A stretch of DNA of 64,000 nucleotides from Dermanyssus gallinae. Its lineage: Eukaryota; Arthropoda; Arachnida; Mesostigmata; Dermanyssidae. Below the pieces are notes generated by a model. That model had not been told where the DNA came from and made no database searches. It saw only the letters and a list, made by a program, of their open reading frames with translations. The stretch spans positions 27,501-91,500 of the forward strand of contig QVRM01001092.1 in assembly GCA_003439945.1 (NCBI GenBank), in the 5' to 3' direction. This document shows positions 1-13,514 of this stretch, in pieces. A program made the position numbers and the translations under genes. Every line of letters starts with the position of its first letter. Positions within the stretch are counted from its first letter, which is position 1.

Positions 1-269
1 ATTACGTCGCCGTCTAATTGCGACTTCACGGGCGGTCGGACGGGCGGCCGCAAGCAAGCAAGCGAGTGAACGAGTAAGAGACACGATCATTGACTCCTTA
101 CGATCCCCCTCCGACAGCTTTCGGGCGACGACTTTCACCCCCGTAGGCTATGTGTTGTTACGTGTGTATGTGTGTGTATATAAGACGGCAGCGGCCGAGA
201 CAGCAGCAGCAGCAGAAGCAGAAAAATACATGCACCCACACACAAGCAGAGCCATACAGACACACACAG

Positions 270-310
<41 letters not shown>

Positions 311-717
311 TAATAGCTCCGATAGCAACACAAGAGTAACAATGTCAGCGGGCGACAATAATTATGACTACTACTACTACGATTACCGCTACGATGCCCG
401 AAGGGGCCGAATGCCGAATTCATTACGTCGTGTTGTCCTAGCGATGTCGCCTGGGGCAACGTGGTGACGTCACCGCCACCCACTGAACTAGTGTGACGAA
501 GTCGATGATTAACTTCTGACGAGTTCACGTGACGCCATATGTGCAAACTGATCCTGTGTTGCTGTTGTTGTTGCTGTGTCTGCTGTGGCTGTTGTTGTTG
601 ATCTTGCTCTGCTGGGGGTCACAATATTTGTTGCTTTTCATGCAGCTGGGACAGATGGGACGTGCATGTGTATGCAATCATATGTATGTTTAACAGTGTC
701 TTGAAGGGAGAACTTTG
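1..717. other. no gene seen; GC-rich start then simple repeats
   Basis: The first 130 bp are GC- and CpG-rich and could be promoter or UTR of something to the left. A CAG run and (TA)n at 272-308 follow. Nothing codes convincingly. Confidence 0.5.
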
Positions 718-733
718 GATATATATATATATA

Positions 734-894
734 TTTTTTTTTTAATGGGGTGGATGGTAATGCACCATCTCTTTTTTGTATTAAGACATCTGTGCTCCCC
801 GTTTTTTTTCGATCATGGTCGGTTTTTAATCCACTCCGGCATTCACCTTGTTTTAGGCGTAGTGGCAAAGGCTTTTGCCACCAAGCCATCTTGC
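734..894 (-). mobile_element. tRNA-derived SINE, family 1, internally deleted copy
   Basis: On the minus strand it starts GCAAGATGGCTTGGTGGC (A-box-like) and ends GAGATGGTGCATTACCATCC plus an A-rich tail running into (TA)n. It matches the copy at 61967-62182 along its length but lacks about 80 bp, including the B box. Confidence 0.8.
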
Positions 895-1403
895 TTGGTT
901 TATACAATATGTATAATTGTTTTGTATGTGAAATCTCCCCATCCATCGACGTCGTTCACAGTCACGACGTCACAACATTAACTATACTGAACGTCTCGAA
1001 ATGTCCGCAGTCCAGCGCGGAAAGCCTCTACCAACGGGTTCCCAATCGACAAGGCAGATGAAACCGATGAGCGCTTTACGTAGGCTGTTCAGTAAACAGC
1101 CAGAATCGCCACCACGCGCACGTTTGTAGTACATGACGACGGGGAAGTAACACTGTGTACACACTGTCGCTTATCAAGTTGTAGGCAAAAAAGCGGCTTT
1201 TAGATAGCGTCTGGCAGACATTTGACCCGGGCTTATCAGCGCTTGCCGCAGGCATGAAGAAACGCCATGACTAGGCATTTTTTTGCTCAAGAAGTCAGGG
1301 ACTGTGCAGATCAAAGCCGAAATGTAGAGAAGAGCGGGGACTCTGCACCAGTATTGGCGATCATATATTTTTGGATTTATGAATCCAAACGTGATCATAC
1401 ATC

Positions 1404-1460
1404 AACCAAAAAAACAAGGCACCAAAGTTGGCAACCAAAAAAAAGGCACCAAAGTGGCTT
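1404..1460. repeat. short tandem duplication
   Basis: AACCAAAAAAACAAGGCACC followed by AAAGTTGGC is repeated once, slightly altered, immediately downstream. Confidence 0.7.
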
Positions 1461-2921
1461 GAGTTCACTAGACTAGAAATGATTAAAACATCCATCAACA
1501 TGAATGACATAAAACTCCTATCGCATCAACGTTAAGGTCGCCGACTGAAAGTGCGTGTGATAGCCGTGACCGTAACGGCTAAATTTTATAAGGGGTACGT
1601 AGTACGCGGCACAAACAATTATATTGAAAAAGCCGTGTGCAAGATAAGTACCGCAACGCTGGCATTCAACAAAATTGTACGCAGTAGGGTTGAAATTGCT
1701 GCCCTACCTTCTTCATGGCCTGAACTAGCCCACTGTGACTTTTCCTGCAATCTGTGCCTCCTCTCCTCAATATCTGGCTCCGGGCAAGGAACAATCGTCC
1801 GATAAAGAGGTCATCAACTCTCTGAGTGCTATAATTTGTGAAACCTCGGAGTTTTTGTTTTTTTTCAAAGGGACCCCCTTTAAATTGGACTAAGTGTGCA
1901 GGTAGCCCCAAACAGCCTTCATCGACAAATAAAATAATTCGGAAGTTACTTTAATTCTTTTCCCTTTACATCGTGAACGGTCTAGGTTAGATCTCATTCA
2001 AATGCACTACCCGCCAACAAGATTGCCCTTTCGTAATCGTCCCTTCGTGTCCCTTCGAAAATCGATGTGGATATATATATATATATTCGGACTCATGAAA
2101 AATCTATATATATATATAATTTTGGCGAAATGCAAAGGGCTGCCCAGCAAGTTATGCTTCGGCGTTTCCTCTACTTTTTATTTTCTTGGGCTGCAAGTTA
2201 AAATGACCAATGCCTATTTATCAACTATCTTATTGCTATTTACTAAGACGGCCTCATCATCTTCTAGTAGCGACAATTGCAGCCAAATGTAATGGCTATC
2301 ACTTGTTATTGTTGTCTGCTCTACATCTTGCCGGTTCTATGTTCGACACTAGCAAAGACTAGTGTCCTTATGATACGCACTCCTAATTATTGCGGATGAT
2401 ACGTCGTAGCTTCTGCTAGGGGCTGATTTTTACCATAATTGTAACTTTCACACAAAGTAAGTAGTTGTTGTTTCGTGTTTATTGTTTCGTAGGGTAGGGG
2501 GATAATATATATATATATATATAATTGTGCATCCAGTACTTTAGGCCGGACTGCGCAATGCTTTCCGTCCATGTTGTTGATGCTCGACCCACGACACGAC
2601 ACCCACGCCCAGTATAGCGTCTACTTTGCGACGTCTATCCTTTATTTCGAGACGTTTCATGCGTTAAGTGACACCGTCTCAGTGAGTAGCTTAACGGTAA
2701 GCTACGTGGGATTCTCTGTTTTCATGCCGTGCTTTCTTTCTGGCAGTTTTGGTTACTTATAGCTTCGGCATTGGCGTATTCAGCTTGCTCCTTGCTAGTG
2801 ATTCGCTTACTGAAGTCAATTTGAGGCGCCCATTGCGCTATACGCCAACAACGCTTTTAAAATGAGGGAGTCCAGTTTGACAAATTGCATGATTTCGGTG
2901 AGTGGTATGTAAACATCTACG

Positions 2922-2970
<49 letters not shown>
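2922..2970. repeat. (TA)n microsatellite
   Basis: 49 bp of TA with one AAA interruption. Short tracts also occur at 2070-2086, 2104-2119 and 2507-2523. Confidence 0.98.
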
Positions 2971-2971
<1 letters not shown>

Positions 2972-3786
2972 CATTTATGCGTGCGTCTATATCTATATAT
3001 ACATAGGCAACAACGAAAGAGGTGGAAAATGTGGCGACAACCCCGTTATGATGATGGCCAGTGCAAAAGGGTGGCATTGCGATTTAATGATATGGGACTT
3101 CATGTTTGCTACTGCTATTGTTGCTGTTGTTGTTGTTGTTGTTGCTGCTGCTGCTGCTATTTCATTGTTTGCACTCCGACCTCAGAAGGCGATGAGCTAT
3201 CCTATGGGCAGTGGTAGCCATACTAGCCGACAATAGCAGTAAAAACCGCCTAGCCGTTATCGCTGCTGTCACGAATAGGGCGTCATTTCCTAGTCGACGA
3301 GATGCTTCAAGGGTGAAGAATTGGTGCCTCATTGTCCTGTGCATCGCTGGGCTATTGTACCACGGTCGGTGCTCGTAACGTTTGCCCATCCCGGGGCAAC
3401 CGGGGCTGCCGCTCTTAGCTAAACTGGCAGAGCAGCAGCGAATTCTGTGCGCATAACGCACGCGCCATCAACAGCAGCATAATAGCGAGCAGTATTTTCA
3501 TTCACATGCACACACTTATGCATGACGAGAAATATACACAAAGACAATAACAATAACAACAACAGCAGCAGCAGCAACAACAACTATAACAACAAAAGCT
3601 GCAACAACAAGCAGGATAATCGCTGTAAATAACAGCGGCAGCATTGACGATGCACGAAATCGACTCATATCGCCAAACTGCAGTCAGGGTTGTCTCATTC
3701 AAGACAGTGAAAGCAGCCAAATACAAAGCAGAAGATATGACACATATGTTATGAGCAGCGAACGCAAGCTGTACTGTCGTCGTATG

Positions 3787-3787
<1 letters not shown>

Positions 3788-3837
<50 letters not shown>
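3788..3837. repeat. (TA)n microsatellite
   Basis: 50 bp of pure TA, with a second short tract at 3875-3893. Confidence 0.98.
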
Positions 3838-3839
<2 letters not shown>

Positions 3840-4669
3840 CCTTGTTTGTGTTTAAAGAGACATAACGTCAGAACATATATATATATATATATAGAGCACG
3901 TGAGGGCAGTGGGCCCTTAGTTCTCGTGTTGCCATTTTGAACAGAGGGCGTCCTCACAGGCTCATTCTTTCTTACTTCTCAAGACGGCCGCTGCGTTTTC
4001 TCGTTTCAGTCGTGAATCGACAGGCGTTGTTTAAGAAACTGCCCTGCTCGGTTTGCGGTCAGCGGCCCAGGCCCTTCAAGCATCTTAGCCGCCATAGGTT
4101 GATAGTGACACAAGTGCCCTAAACCTGCGGTAAGGAAAGGCCATTTAGTTCTCAGGTTTCCGATCGTCACTTGCCTCTAAGTGGTTCTCACAAGCATGGA
4201 TCGTAGTAGTAGCGAACCTAACAGCTCTTGTTGAAGTATCGTAGATTTAGGCATCTTCTTGAGCTCTTCATGCCGTCCATGCCTTGTTCCTCTTCTTGAG
4301 CTCATTGGGCAGGATAAACCGTGCCCTCCTTGAATGTTACTTCACCGCCACAATGACACTTGTGGGGGAAAACTAGCTTCGAGCCGAGACGCTGGCCAAC
4401 GCATGTTCACGTGGCATTCTCGTCAAAGAGCGTATCGGCATTAGCGCTGGCCGAATCAATGTCACTTAGCCAGGAGCCTGCCCCGGCCCTACACACCGCT
4501 TACATTCTGGCAATGTTGGTGCTTTCACTTGTCTCATCTAGATTCTAGCGAGTTAAGGCAAACAAACTTAATAGAAATTGGAGTGGCATCCCATAGCTGC
4601 ATGAACAATAATTTCAGGTTTTCATTATGACTACTTTTTAAAGATAAGTTGGAAAAATGCTTTCACGCA

Positions 4670-5500
4670 CACCGGAAACAGGCAGTGTGAAACTCGCGTC
4701 GATGTTGTTGGCATGATACTCACTAAAAACCTCTCACTTAAACACCTCAGGAGGAGACGCTAGAACAACTTATTTAATATAATTTTTAAAATATTATTTA
4801 AGGTTGCGTGGACAGAGCGCGGTCTGTCCCAGATCTTTTCGTTGAATGATGCTCGCCGAAAACCCCTTCATGGTGTTCTTACTATGTGTGTCGTACAATA
4901 GTGCCCGTGCCATTTGATTAGATGTTACAGGGAGTCCCTAATCAAAGAGCCGTACCCTATTCGTTGTGAATGCCGTGCATATTTCAAAAGTGTGTTCGAC
5001 GTCGTTTTCTTCTCCTGACTAAGAGTGCATACTGGCAACGGAGCCCGTACGATACGACGCAGATATTTTCTGATGCTGCTATGGCCCGCAAAAAAATTGT
5101 TTTAACGCGTAGGACAGTGATTCCTTCGGCCATTTAACCACTTCGTCACATCTGGGGTAAGGGAACGGATCTAAAAAATCCGCTGGCCCGCCTGAGTTCC
5201 CACTCAAATTTTGTTCTAGGCGTCTAATCTGGCGTTGTGCGTCCACCTGAGTCAGCAAGCGATCGGCTTGACGGAGTGCGGTCTCTAGAACCCTTAGGTT
5301 CTATGGGATCTGCCGAGATACTCTGCTTGGACTGCAGCGGTGGACATAGGCTCTCCGTTTGCGCGGCAGCAATTTTGAGTCATCTGTGATAGCTTTGATA
5401 ACTTAGCGGCCGCGTAGTGCAGATGTGGAATGTCTGTCAGGCCGATGTCTATGAGCACCCCAAGTATTTAGCTCCCGTAGAGAGGGCAATGTTATGCCCC
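4670..5500 (-). mobile_element. decayed R1/Jockey-like LINE 3' fragment (copy 1)
   Basis: The minus strand at 5000-5110 reads GHSSIRKYLRRIVRAP, a decayed form of the LTGHG-x-F-x-x-YL-x-R region near the C-terminus of R1/Jockey-type polyproteins. Its sequence is collinear with 20490-21170 at a near-constant offset of about 15.8 kb (for example 4712-4740, 5000-5013 and 5292-5307). No open frame remains. Confidence 0.65.
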
Positions 5501-6102
5501 TCTGGGATTAGGTTGAGTTGGGAAGGGAACGTTTCTTTACATCACTACTACTATTACCACTACAAAAGCTACTATTAATACTTTTACTAGCGATTCTGTA
5601 GCTGCTGCGGCTGCTTCATATTGTCTGGATTAGGCGAACGTGCTAGCCCGAGACGGCAAAATACCACCGTCTTATTTCCTTCTCTAGAAAAGCGGCAAGA
5701 TCCCTTCCCGCCGGTCAAAGAAGTCACGCGTGAAAGACAATTTGATGATCGTCTCGTTCTAGCCGCGAATAGCCGCCACGACGGCCAAAACACGAAGTCC
5801 GTAGGAGAATCGTTTCTGCAGCGCACTGATCGATGATGGATGAACGGATGGATGGTCCAATCGATCTCCCTTGGCAGAGACGATGTACGTCGACTGTAGA
5901 AGAAGGCGTGTGAAGGAGTGGGGGGGGGGGGGGGTAGTCAGTGAGGGAGGTAGGGCTGAGACGGCCCGACCGCGTACGACGCGAAACGACCCCACGATAC
6001 ATATATGTGCGCCGATGTAAATCGGGCAGACAGAAATCAACATGCCGCAGTCAGACGGCCAGCTCCAACATCACTCATGATTAGCCCACAGAAAACGAAC
6101 AC

Positions 6103-6137
6103 GTTGTTGTTGTCGTCGTCGTCGTTGTTGGTGTTGA

Positions 6138-6172
<35 letters not shown>

Positions 6173-6195
6173 CTGTTGCTGCTGTTTCTGCTCTT
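6103..6195. repeat. (TTG)n/(GTC)n triplet repeat
   Basis: Imperfect TTG, GTC and GATGTT triplets. All open frames here are repeat artefacts. Confidence 0.95.
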
Positions 6196-6857
6196 GAAGT
6201 CTCCATTCGGCATCGTCGTCCGGGAGAACGGCAAGAGAAAAGCAAAACCAAACGAAGGAGAAAACGATGATCGTGATGGTGGTGGTGGTGATGACGATGA
6301 TGATGATCAGAAGGTCCAAATGGGTTCTGCACTGCTAATACTGCTCCTGCTGCTGCTGCAGTTGTTAATGATGATATTGCTATTGCTACTATTCGACTAC
6401 TGGGGCCATTGGATGGGGGGTAGTCATCGGGCCACGATGTCACGACGACGACGACGACGACGACACCACCGCCGCCGCCGTCGAAGAGGACGGCAGCGGA
6501 ATTTGCCAGTTTAGCCAACTATTTTTGGCGCAAAATTACAATTTATTAGGAGGAGGAGGAAGAGGAGGAGAAGGAGAAGGAGGGGAAGAAAAAGAAAAGG
6601 CCAGCCACAACGAACGTAGAGATCGAAAGCGTCTCTGCGTGCGGAATGTTGCCTCTTGTTGGCCACGCGTAATATCGTTGCTTCGGCACAAGGATAATGA
6701 GACGATGACGACCGGCAAGACGTGAAACGCGAAGACGCCGATTAAGAAGAAGAAGTCGAATTCTGATCGACGAAAAAGAATAGGAAAAGTACACAGAAAG
6801 TACACACACACACACAGCCAGACCGATGCGCGCAAGTTCGCACCGCCGGAGGGTTGC

Positions 6858-6859
6858 CC

Positions 6860-6900
<41 letters not shown>

Positions 6901-6903
6901 ATT

Positions 6904-6987
<84 letters not shown>

Positions 6988-7000
6988 ATAATTGTTGTTG
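6858..7000. repeat. (TTG)n microsatellite
   Basis: About 143 bp of TTG/GTT with ATT interruptions. It creates apparent poly-Val, poly-Asn and poly-Thr ORFs on both strands with no other coding sign. Confidence 0.98.
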
Positions 7001-7171
7001 ATGTCGTCGTCGTAGATGCTGTCCACGGTGTTGTTGTTGTTGTCGTCATAAACGATGGAAAAGGACGCCGCTGTTACCTTGAGATCCGTTACGCTTCGTG
7101 TCTCTCCAATTCCGCTACAAGGCGACAGAATATTATTGGCAGCAACGGTTCAATATTTACATATGTATGTG

Positions 7172-7173
<2 letters not shown>

Positions 7174-7208
<35 letters not shown>

Positions 7209-7245
7209 TTCTCTTGAAAATCTTTGTTATTCGAATAAATACATT

Positions 7246-7285
<40 letters not shown>
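7174..7285. repeat. paired (TA)n microsatellites
   Basis: Two TA tracts (7174-7206 and 7251-7285) separated by 44 bp of unique sequence. Confidence 0.97.
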
Positions 7286-7288
<3 letters not shown>

Positions 7289-8029
7289 CCACTTGTTTGT
7301 TCAACAGTTATTCCTTATCTTCCACGATATAATCTCTGCCCAAGATTACAAAACTCCGTATCAAATTGTTGACGCGTAACGTCAAGGACGTCTGGGCGGC
7401 ATAATCGTAAAGCAAGAACTGATAAACTATAACACTAATTAAATTGTTACTGTACTCTGGTAGACTGACTGGAAAACTTTTAATTTTGTCGTCTGTTCGC
7501 CACCTTCAATAAAAGTCTGATTTATTTCCAGAGACTCGGCGTAAACTGCATGCTCCAAACCGGGGTGAAACGTTGAGTGTCTCCCACGCGCCCTTGTTTG
7601 CCAGTTACTCCGTGTTCCCTGTTTAAACTGGAAGTGATCTTTTTTATACAACATACATATTTATTTAACATATATTTAGTACAAAACATGTCTCGACGCT
7701 CGCAATAGGCCTTAAGGCCTGTGGCACGGACGTCAAACTCAAAATGACGTCAAATGTCAGTTAGGATTTTAACGGGAATTTGAATTGTTAAATGAAGATG
7801 CAAGGGTATCTGGGTATTGCCGTTTGATGCGTATAGGGCAGCTCACTATGCACACGAAAACTTGCGGAGCACGTCTGCTTGTCTATAGGGCATTAATTCG
7901 AAACGTAACGCTTCATGGTGGCATCAGACGCATTCATTTCGGCATTTTTTCTACAAGGTAACCGAATCATTTAATGCTTTATTGTTGCTCCGGAACTTTA
8001 CGCAGTAGTCAATACGCAGATGACTTTAG

Positions 8030-8390
8030 TTACGGCTAGACCACACAAGCTCCGTCGGATTTTCTCGCGTAGTTGCTCTTGTTCCGAGTTAAAACTGGAT
8101 CGGGATCTCGTCCGTTTTGAAGATCGTCACATACAGATGAGTGTAGCACTGTCGAATTTATTCCAATCTGACTCTTGATGGGGCTACGTCGTCTGCACCT
8201 GCTTAAGTAAAAATGTTTCTTAAATTGTATCGAAGAAGGTGTAAATATATTGCGCACAAACAGTGTCTGTAGCTCCAAATAGTTTGCGGTCTTGATCATA
8301 TCATTACCGTATTTTCCTAGTGCTTTAGCAGAAATATGATTACTGAAATTTCCTGCCGAGTTCATAAGATGCTGCTGGTGCTGACGGTGA
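8030..8390 (-). mobile_element. possible LINE endonuclease remnant
   Basis: A 109-codon minus-strand ORF (8036-8365) has segments resembling an APE-type LINE endonuclease: KALGKYGN near the start, LFVRNIF, SP...SQI where such proteins have SPDG...QIDY, and SSVCDDLQNGRDPDP near the end. The Asp-Tyr and Ser-Asp-His catalytic motifs are lost. The match is by eye only. Confidence 0.35.
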
Positions 8391-10479
8391 TAATCATGAT
8401 CTGATGTAGTGTTAGCAGATCTTGATACTGTAAATATGAGATATTAATGGGGTTCTAAAGACGTAAAAGTCGCTGCACGACCGGGAGCTCCATTTAGAGG
8501 ACCCTTGTGGCACCTTGTCTCTGACAAAAAGGAATTGTAGTTGTAACGATGCTGACTACTACTAACCGAAACAGGTCTACATCAAGAGCTTTCAAATGTT
8601 TAAATGTTAAGGAAGACAGATTTCTAAACGCTTATCAAAAGGATTATTATGATTATAAAAGTTTGCCTTTAATGTAAAAAATTGAAAAACAATAAGTACG
8701 AAAAAATGAACAACAAGAAATACTAATCAGTACAATCACCATATTGGCTCTAATATGTAAATAAAACGAGCACATATTAGAGAGGATGGAAGAAAAAAAT
8801 GGCTAGCAGCTCTTTCTTATAGCTGAATATCAGGAAATTAACGAACGAACGTGGTATTTAAAGCATCTCCTTCATTTTGCAAGTGGTAGCATATGACCAC
8901 GGTAAAATCGACTGCTATTTTTGGCGAGGTCGTGCGGTCAGAAAACCCTTCTCAAATAATTCTTACTATATATTTGTAAGTACTTTTACCAATAGGCTGT
9001 CCTTTTATTTTCTGTATATTTGGTTCCTTAATATATATATATATATATATCAATGTTAGGGAGAATTGCCACAAGCATTATTTTTTTTGTTTAGTGTAGG
9101 ACTACAAGGCCCTAAGCATTGAGGTAGTCCCAAATAGTCGGTAATTAATTATTTTACCAAAATCGAATTTTGTAGACGAATACAGAATACCAAATGTGCC
9201 TGATGTTATCCTGCATTCAATAGTACTTAGACGGATAGGTAACTTTATGTCGCTTTGCCTGTAACTTGTAGCCGTTTACCATAGTGCTCGGTACTCCACT
9301 GATGGAAATTAGAGTGCCAACCAGAACTCCCAGCTTCAATTCCGAGCCAGACATATGTCCATTAATTCATGTAAATACTAGTACCTTGTTGTGCATTCTG
9401 TTAATGTACAGATTTATGCAATCACTGATTCTGGAAGAATGTGAAGAAGCGGATGCTTATTTCATGACTAATAACAGTTCTTCATGTGAATTCCTTACCA
9501 ATAATGAGCCCATGTTCGTCATCCAGTAAATATTTATTTCAGTGCAGAATTAGAATTCCAATAATCTGAATCGCTGCCTGATTGAAATTCAAGTCTCTCT
9601 TGTAAGGAAAAAATGCTTTCTTCACAAATGCTATTGACAACCTCAAAGCGGCGTTTGAAACAGTCCCTAGGCACATTGTAGGCTGCAGAAGCTAAAAGCG
9701 CTTGGTGTCCCGGTGAATACGTTCAGGCCATTTTGGCAAATCTAGCAGTAGTACGTCAAATAGGTATAGACGGTGATATAAGCGAGGTGATCTTTTTACA
9801 CAGGAAGCTGGTTACAGAAAGACAGTATAAGCCTCAAGAAGCCCGCTGTTATTTTCTGTATTTCTTTTCGACGATCCTTCTGGAACTACAAAATAACGTC
9901 ACCCAACAGTCTATATAGCATCCTACACATCGCCGAGGACATGGGTGTCGTCAGCAGAATTGATTTGAACTTCCACGTAGCATTGCGCATGTTGGCGCAG
10001 TTGCTCTACGAGAACAATAATCTCATGCAGCTCAACGCTGTTAAAATCAACACAATGAAATGTTTGCCTGGGGACGTATGGAAAAAGCTGATTATGTTCA
10101 CCTTCGCACGAGGTGTGCTAGAGTACGTGCTATTTCTTGGTGTGTGGTTTCGTTCGATGCAATGGCAAGCAGACACGCTGTCCGCAGAAGCTATCTGTGC
10201 ACACTGCGCTGACACGCTTAAGACAACCTAAAAGTAACACCAGTTGTGTCGTCTGCGATAGAGCTAACTGAATGGGCGCATTTGATCAAAACGCAATTGG
10301 CAATTGCTGCGTAACAATATTTTTGCTGTTTTCGCGCGGGTTTCACCACAAGCTGCGCGAGCGCCCGGGTTTCCATGAGCTTAATGAGACGTGCCGATGC
10401 GAGTTCTGTAGCGAGTATGCCTTACACACACGCATATATATATATATATATATATATATTTTAAGGGATAACTCTTTAA

Positions 10480-10830
10480 AGTGTTTTCTAGAGTTCTCCA
10501 TTTAAAAAAAAAACAGTTTTTTGATAGAACAAACTGGGGATATGTTTTTTTGGAGTGCGAGCGAAATTTCCAAAAAAATGTTGTATTAAGCTTTTTATCC
10601 TGACATACCTTCACTCAATCTGTAATTGCGAGAGTCCCAGTCATCCTATCGATAACACGCAGGTATGCGTGTTCAGAGGAAAATTTTGCATCAGGGCAAT
10701 TCTGCATTTACCGTAAGCTCAAAGCAGAACAAATTTACTATTGAAGATAATTCTCACGAAGTTTTTTTGCAAATTTTATATTTTGGCTTTCACGTTCAGT
10801 TACCTGTTTTTTAGAAGAATTCCCCTTGTG
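10480..10830 (-). repeat. interspersed repeat family, copy 1
   Basis: Shares ordered blocks with 29130-29400, such as TTTTGGAGTGCGAGCGAAA and GCAAATTTT...GGCTTTCACGTTCA. Spacing differs by about 110 bp, so there are indels. Assignment is by eye. Confidence 0.35.
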
Positions 10831-10903
10831 CTATTGGAAAACATATTTTTTTCGCCGAGTTTTACTAGCTCCCGAAGTTTGTTGAACAAATTCTACATGA
10901 CCC

Positions 10904-10940
<37 letters not shown>

Positions 10941-11061
10941 TCTTACTTAATGTGGATACGTGCTGTGCAGGCAGTCTTTCTCAACAGAATCGATGACTTA
11001 TCATATAATACTTTTGCTTTTATATTTGAAGTCAATATGCCTACTTGGTGCTAAACAAATA

Positions 11062-11063
<2 letters not shown>

Positions 11064-11103
<40 letters not shown>

Positions 11104-11130
11104 TATTATATATGTATATATATATATACA

Positions 11131-11193
<63 letters not shown>
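11064..11193. repeat. long compound (TA)n microsatellite
   Basis: 130 bp of almost pure TA with a few TACA and ATTA interruptions. No sign of transcription or coding. Confidence 0.98.
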
Positions 11194-11194
<1 letters not shown>

Positions 11195-12229
11195 CACAAG
11201 TTCCGCATGTAACGGAAAATGTGGCTGTTATGTAATACTTCAGAAGAAGAAAGGATTACTCCCAGGCTGCTGACTCTTTTAACATTCATGTTTATATCAA
11301 TAGCCTGCATCCGGTGTTCTTTCCGTCTCTCTTTTTCTCCCTTTCTATATATATATATATATATATATATACTAACTCACTATGTTTCTAGTAATCGCAA
11401 GAAATAGGTAACTTAATCTTAAGAACTTAACTTTAAAAATATGATTTAATTATTATGCTTACCACTGACGTCCACAACGCCAGCAAAACCAACAACAACA
11501 TCAAGATAGCATTAACAATGCAGCGGAGCATAATAGCAAGCAAAAACAACATTAATAAAAATCACGACAATTACATAGATAAAGACCAAAACGGCGGCAT
11601 AAGGAACCACGCTGATATTCGTGACGGTATTTAGAACAGAAGAACTTTTACAGCATCATGAGTGTACGATTTTCGCACTATGTAAACCTACCTCCGCGAC
11701 CACGCAAGCCTATATAATGTACTCTCATAAAGTAGAACGAACACAGTTGTGTGCCAACGAGCTGGTGAAGGGCACAGCTTTTGGCGCACAAACGAGATGT
11801 GCACCAGTATGCGCGAGATCCGCACAGTTTGTGGTAGCCGTGTTCCTTTGACGTAGCAGTCAACGTCAGTACAAAGACTCATTGAACGTAGGGTTCGTGG
11901 AGCATGCAGCTAAATGTACACGCATATGTAGGATTAAGGTCAGGCGTTGCCGCAACGACCTTGTGTGGACCTTTCAGTAATAGTCGTTCATTTGCGTCGT
12001 TGGTGCGATGATGATGATGATAACGACAATGGTGAATTGTGAAGATGTTGTTTATCGTTACGTGGGCTTATCATTGTGCATAATAGCTGGAAATAGATGC
12101 CAAGGTATTGCCTCACAACTTTTGGCACGATCGTACCACTCTGGCGTAGGATTTTTGTGTTTCACCTACGTTTGGGTTAGTGCTTGGTTCTATCAGAATT
12201 GGTGTCGGGAAGTGGTATTTAATCACTAC

Positions 12230-12816
12230 GTCGGGAAGACTGCCTGTACATGTTTGGTTTGGCAGCTCCTGCATACAATCTGTGCTACAATAAGTAAAAA
12301 CATCAGTTGATATAACGACGTTTTTGGCCTTCTCACAAAGCCTGTATATGGTGTACAACAGTCTTATTGTATAATGAAAAGGCCAAAAAGTTGTTATTGA
12401 AGATGACGGACTTTGGAATTTTCAGCTATACAACTCTCAAAATAGTGCTAAAGCTAGAGAGAGCCGAACTATCGCCATTATTTGTCAATATGACTTTAGA
12501 AGCCCAAACATCTGCTGAAGGAATTCCGTAGTAGGGCAACTAGAAGGACGAATCAACCTCGGAAGAACCCAGTGAAAAGGTGGTGGCGTGCTCTCGGGGC
12601 TACTGCGCAGTCATGGTTGTCATATACCGGATTATCGCGTGTTGTATCCCTGTTATTGCTGTTTTCTTTGAGCAATGCTTATTGAGAGTAGGCGGTAGAC
12701 CACAGTGCTGAGAGTCAGCAACCATGCTGCCACAAAATGTCTAGGGAAAAAACCCTAAATCCTGTATGTAATCTTCCTGTCCTTTATGTAAATAAAGCGC
12801 GTATTCAAAAAAATAT
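12230..12816 (+). mobile_element. unclassified interspersed repeat, uninterrupted copy
   Basis: Collinear over some 590 bp with 24515-24890 plus 25875-26110 (for example 12245-12285 with 24525-24565; 12430-12510 with 24760-24835; 12668-12740 with 26010-26090). The end TTATGTAAATAAAGCGCGTA followed by an A run looks like a LINE 3' terminus. No coding motif was recognised. Confidence 0.55.
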
Positions 12817-13041
12817 TCCATCATATCCGCTTGTGCGGTTGCTCTTAACTTTCTTGATCTAAAAGTGTGACATGTGTTTTCATGTATACATGTCAAGCGA
12901 ATAAAAAATCTATCCATAATAAGAAAAACATTGCTCCTTTTGTTATTGTCGTTGTTTCTGCTTTTGTTCTGTTGTTTGCTGCTGTCTGTGAGGAAGATGA
13001 CCGACCCATGCCTAACCATCAAAGCCATCATCCAAAATTGT

Positions 13042-13163
13042 CTATATCATCACCATCAATATAATTGGCTATATCATCACCATCAACATAATTGGCTATA
13101 CCATCACCATCAACATAATTGTCTATATCATCACCATCAACATAATTGTCTATATCATCACCA
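13042..13163. repeat. 27-bp minisatellite, about 4.5 units
   Basis: Units start at 13042, 13069, 13096, 13123 and 13150, consensus CTATATCATCACCATCAACA plus TAATTGG. Because 27 is divisible by three it reads as a Tyr/His-rich peptide, but no gene context supports translation. Confidence 0.9.
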
Positions 13164-13514
13164 ATCATCACCATCACAATAGCTCGCTTTTCATCATCAT
13201 TAACAGCAACAACAACAACAACGACAGCAACAGCAACAAGAACAACGACAACAACAACAACATAAACTTCAGCAGAGCCAAAAGCAGATATTCAAAGACA
13301 GACAGAACAGCAGCCATATCAGCAGCCACAAACCGATCAGCCTTACTAGTATACTCGTGCCTAGTAACTTAGCACAACAATTTATCGGCTGCGTGCACTT
13401 AGTGACACTAGGCCACTAGATTGCTATTTTGCAGGCGCTATCTCTCTGTTTTTTTTTCTTCTTATTTTCTATCTGTATTTACGTGTGAAGAAAAAGAAAC
13501 ATACAGGCGGCACG

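Larger units (their letters stand above)
895..4660. other. no gene seen
   Basis: AT-rich unique sequence with several (TA)n tracts, a TTG run at 3117-3162, and only short unsupported ORFs. Confidence 0.55.
5500..8029. other. no gene seen; GC-rich block and triplet repeats
   Basis: 5600-6000 is GC-rich with a 13-base G run at 5921-5934. Long triplet arrays and two TA tracts follow. A GC-rich 79-codon minus-strand ORF (5587-5826) matches nothing I know. Confidence 0.5.
8391..12229. other. no gene seen; microsatellites and one dispersed repeat
   Basis: TA tracts at 9032-9050, 10433-10459, 10906-10939, 11064-11193 and 11346-11371. A 96-codon ORF at 9941-10231 is unrecognised. Confidence 0.5.

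Noticed and set aside
6546..7332. Long poly-Val, poly-Thr and poly-Asn ORFs on both strands
   Set aside because: Produced by the (TTG)n array and adjoining (TA)n tracts; no start context, domain or splice structure.
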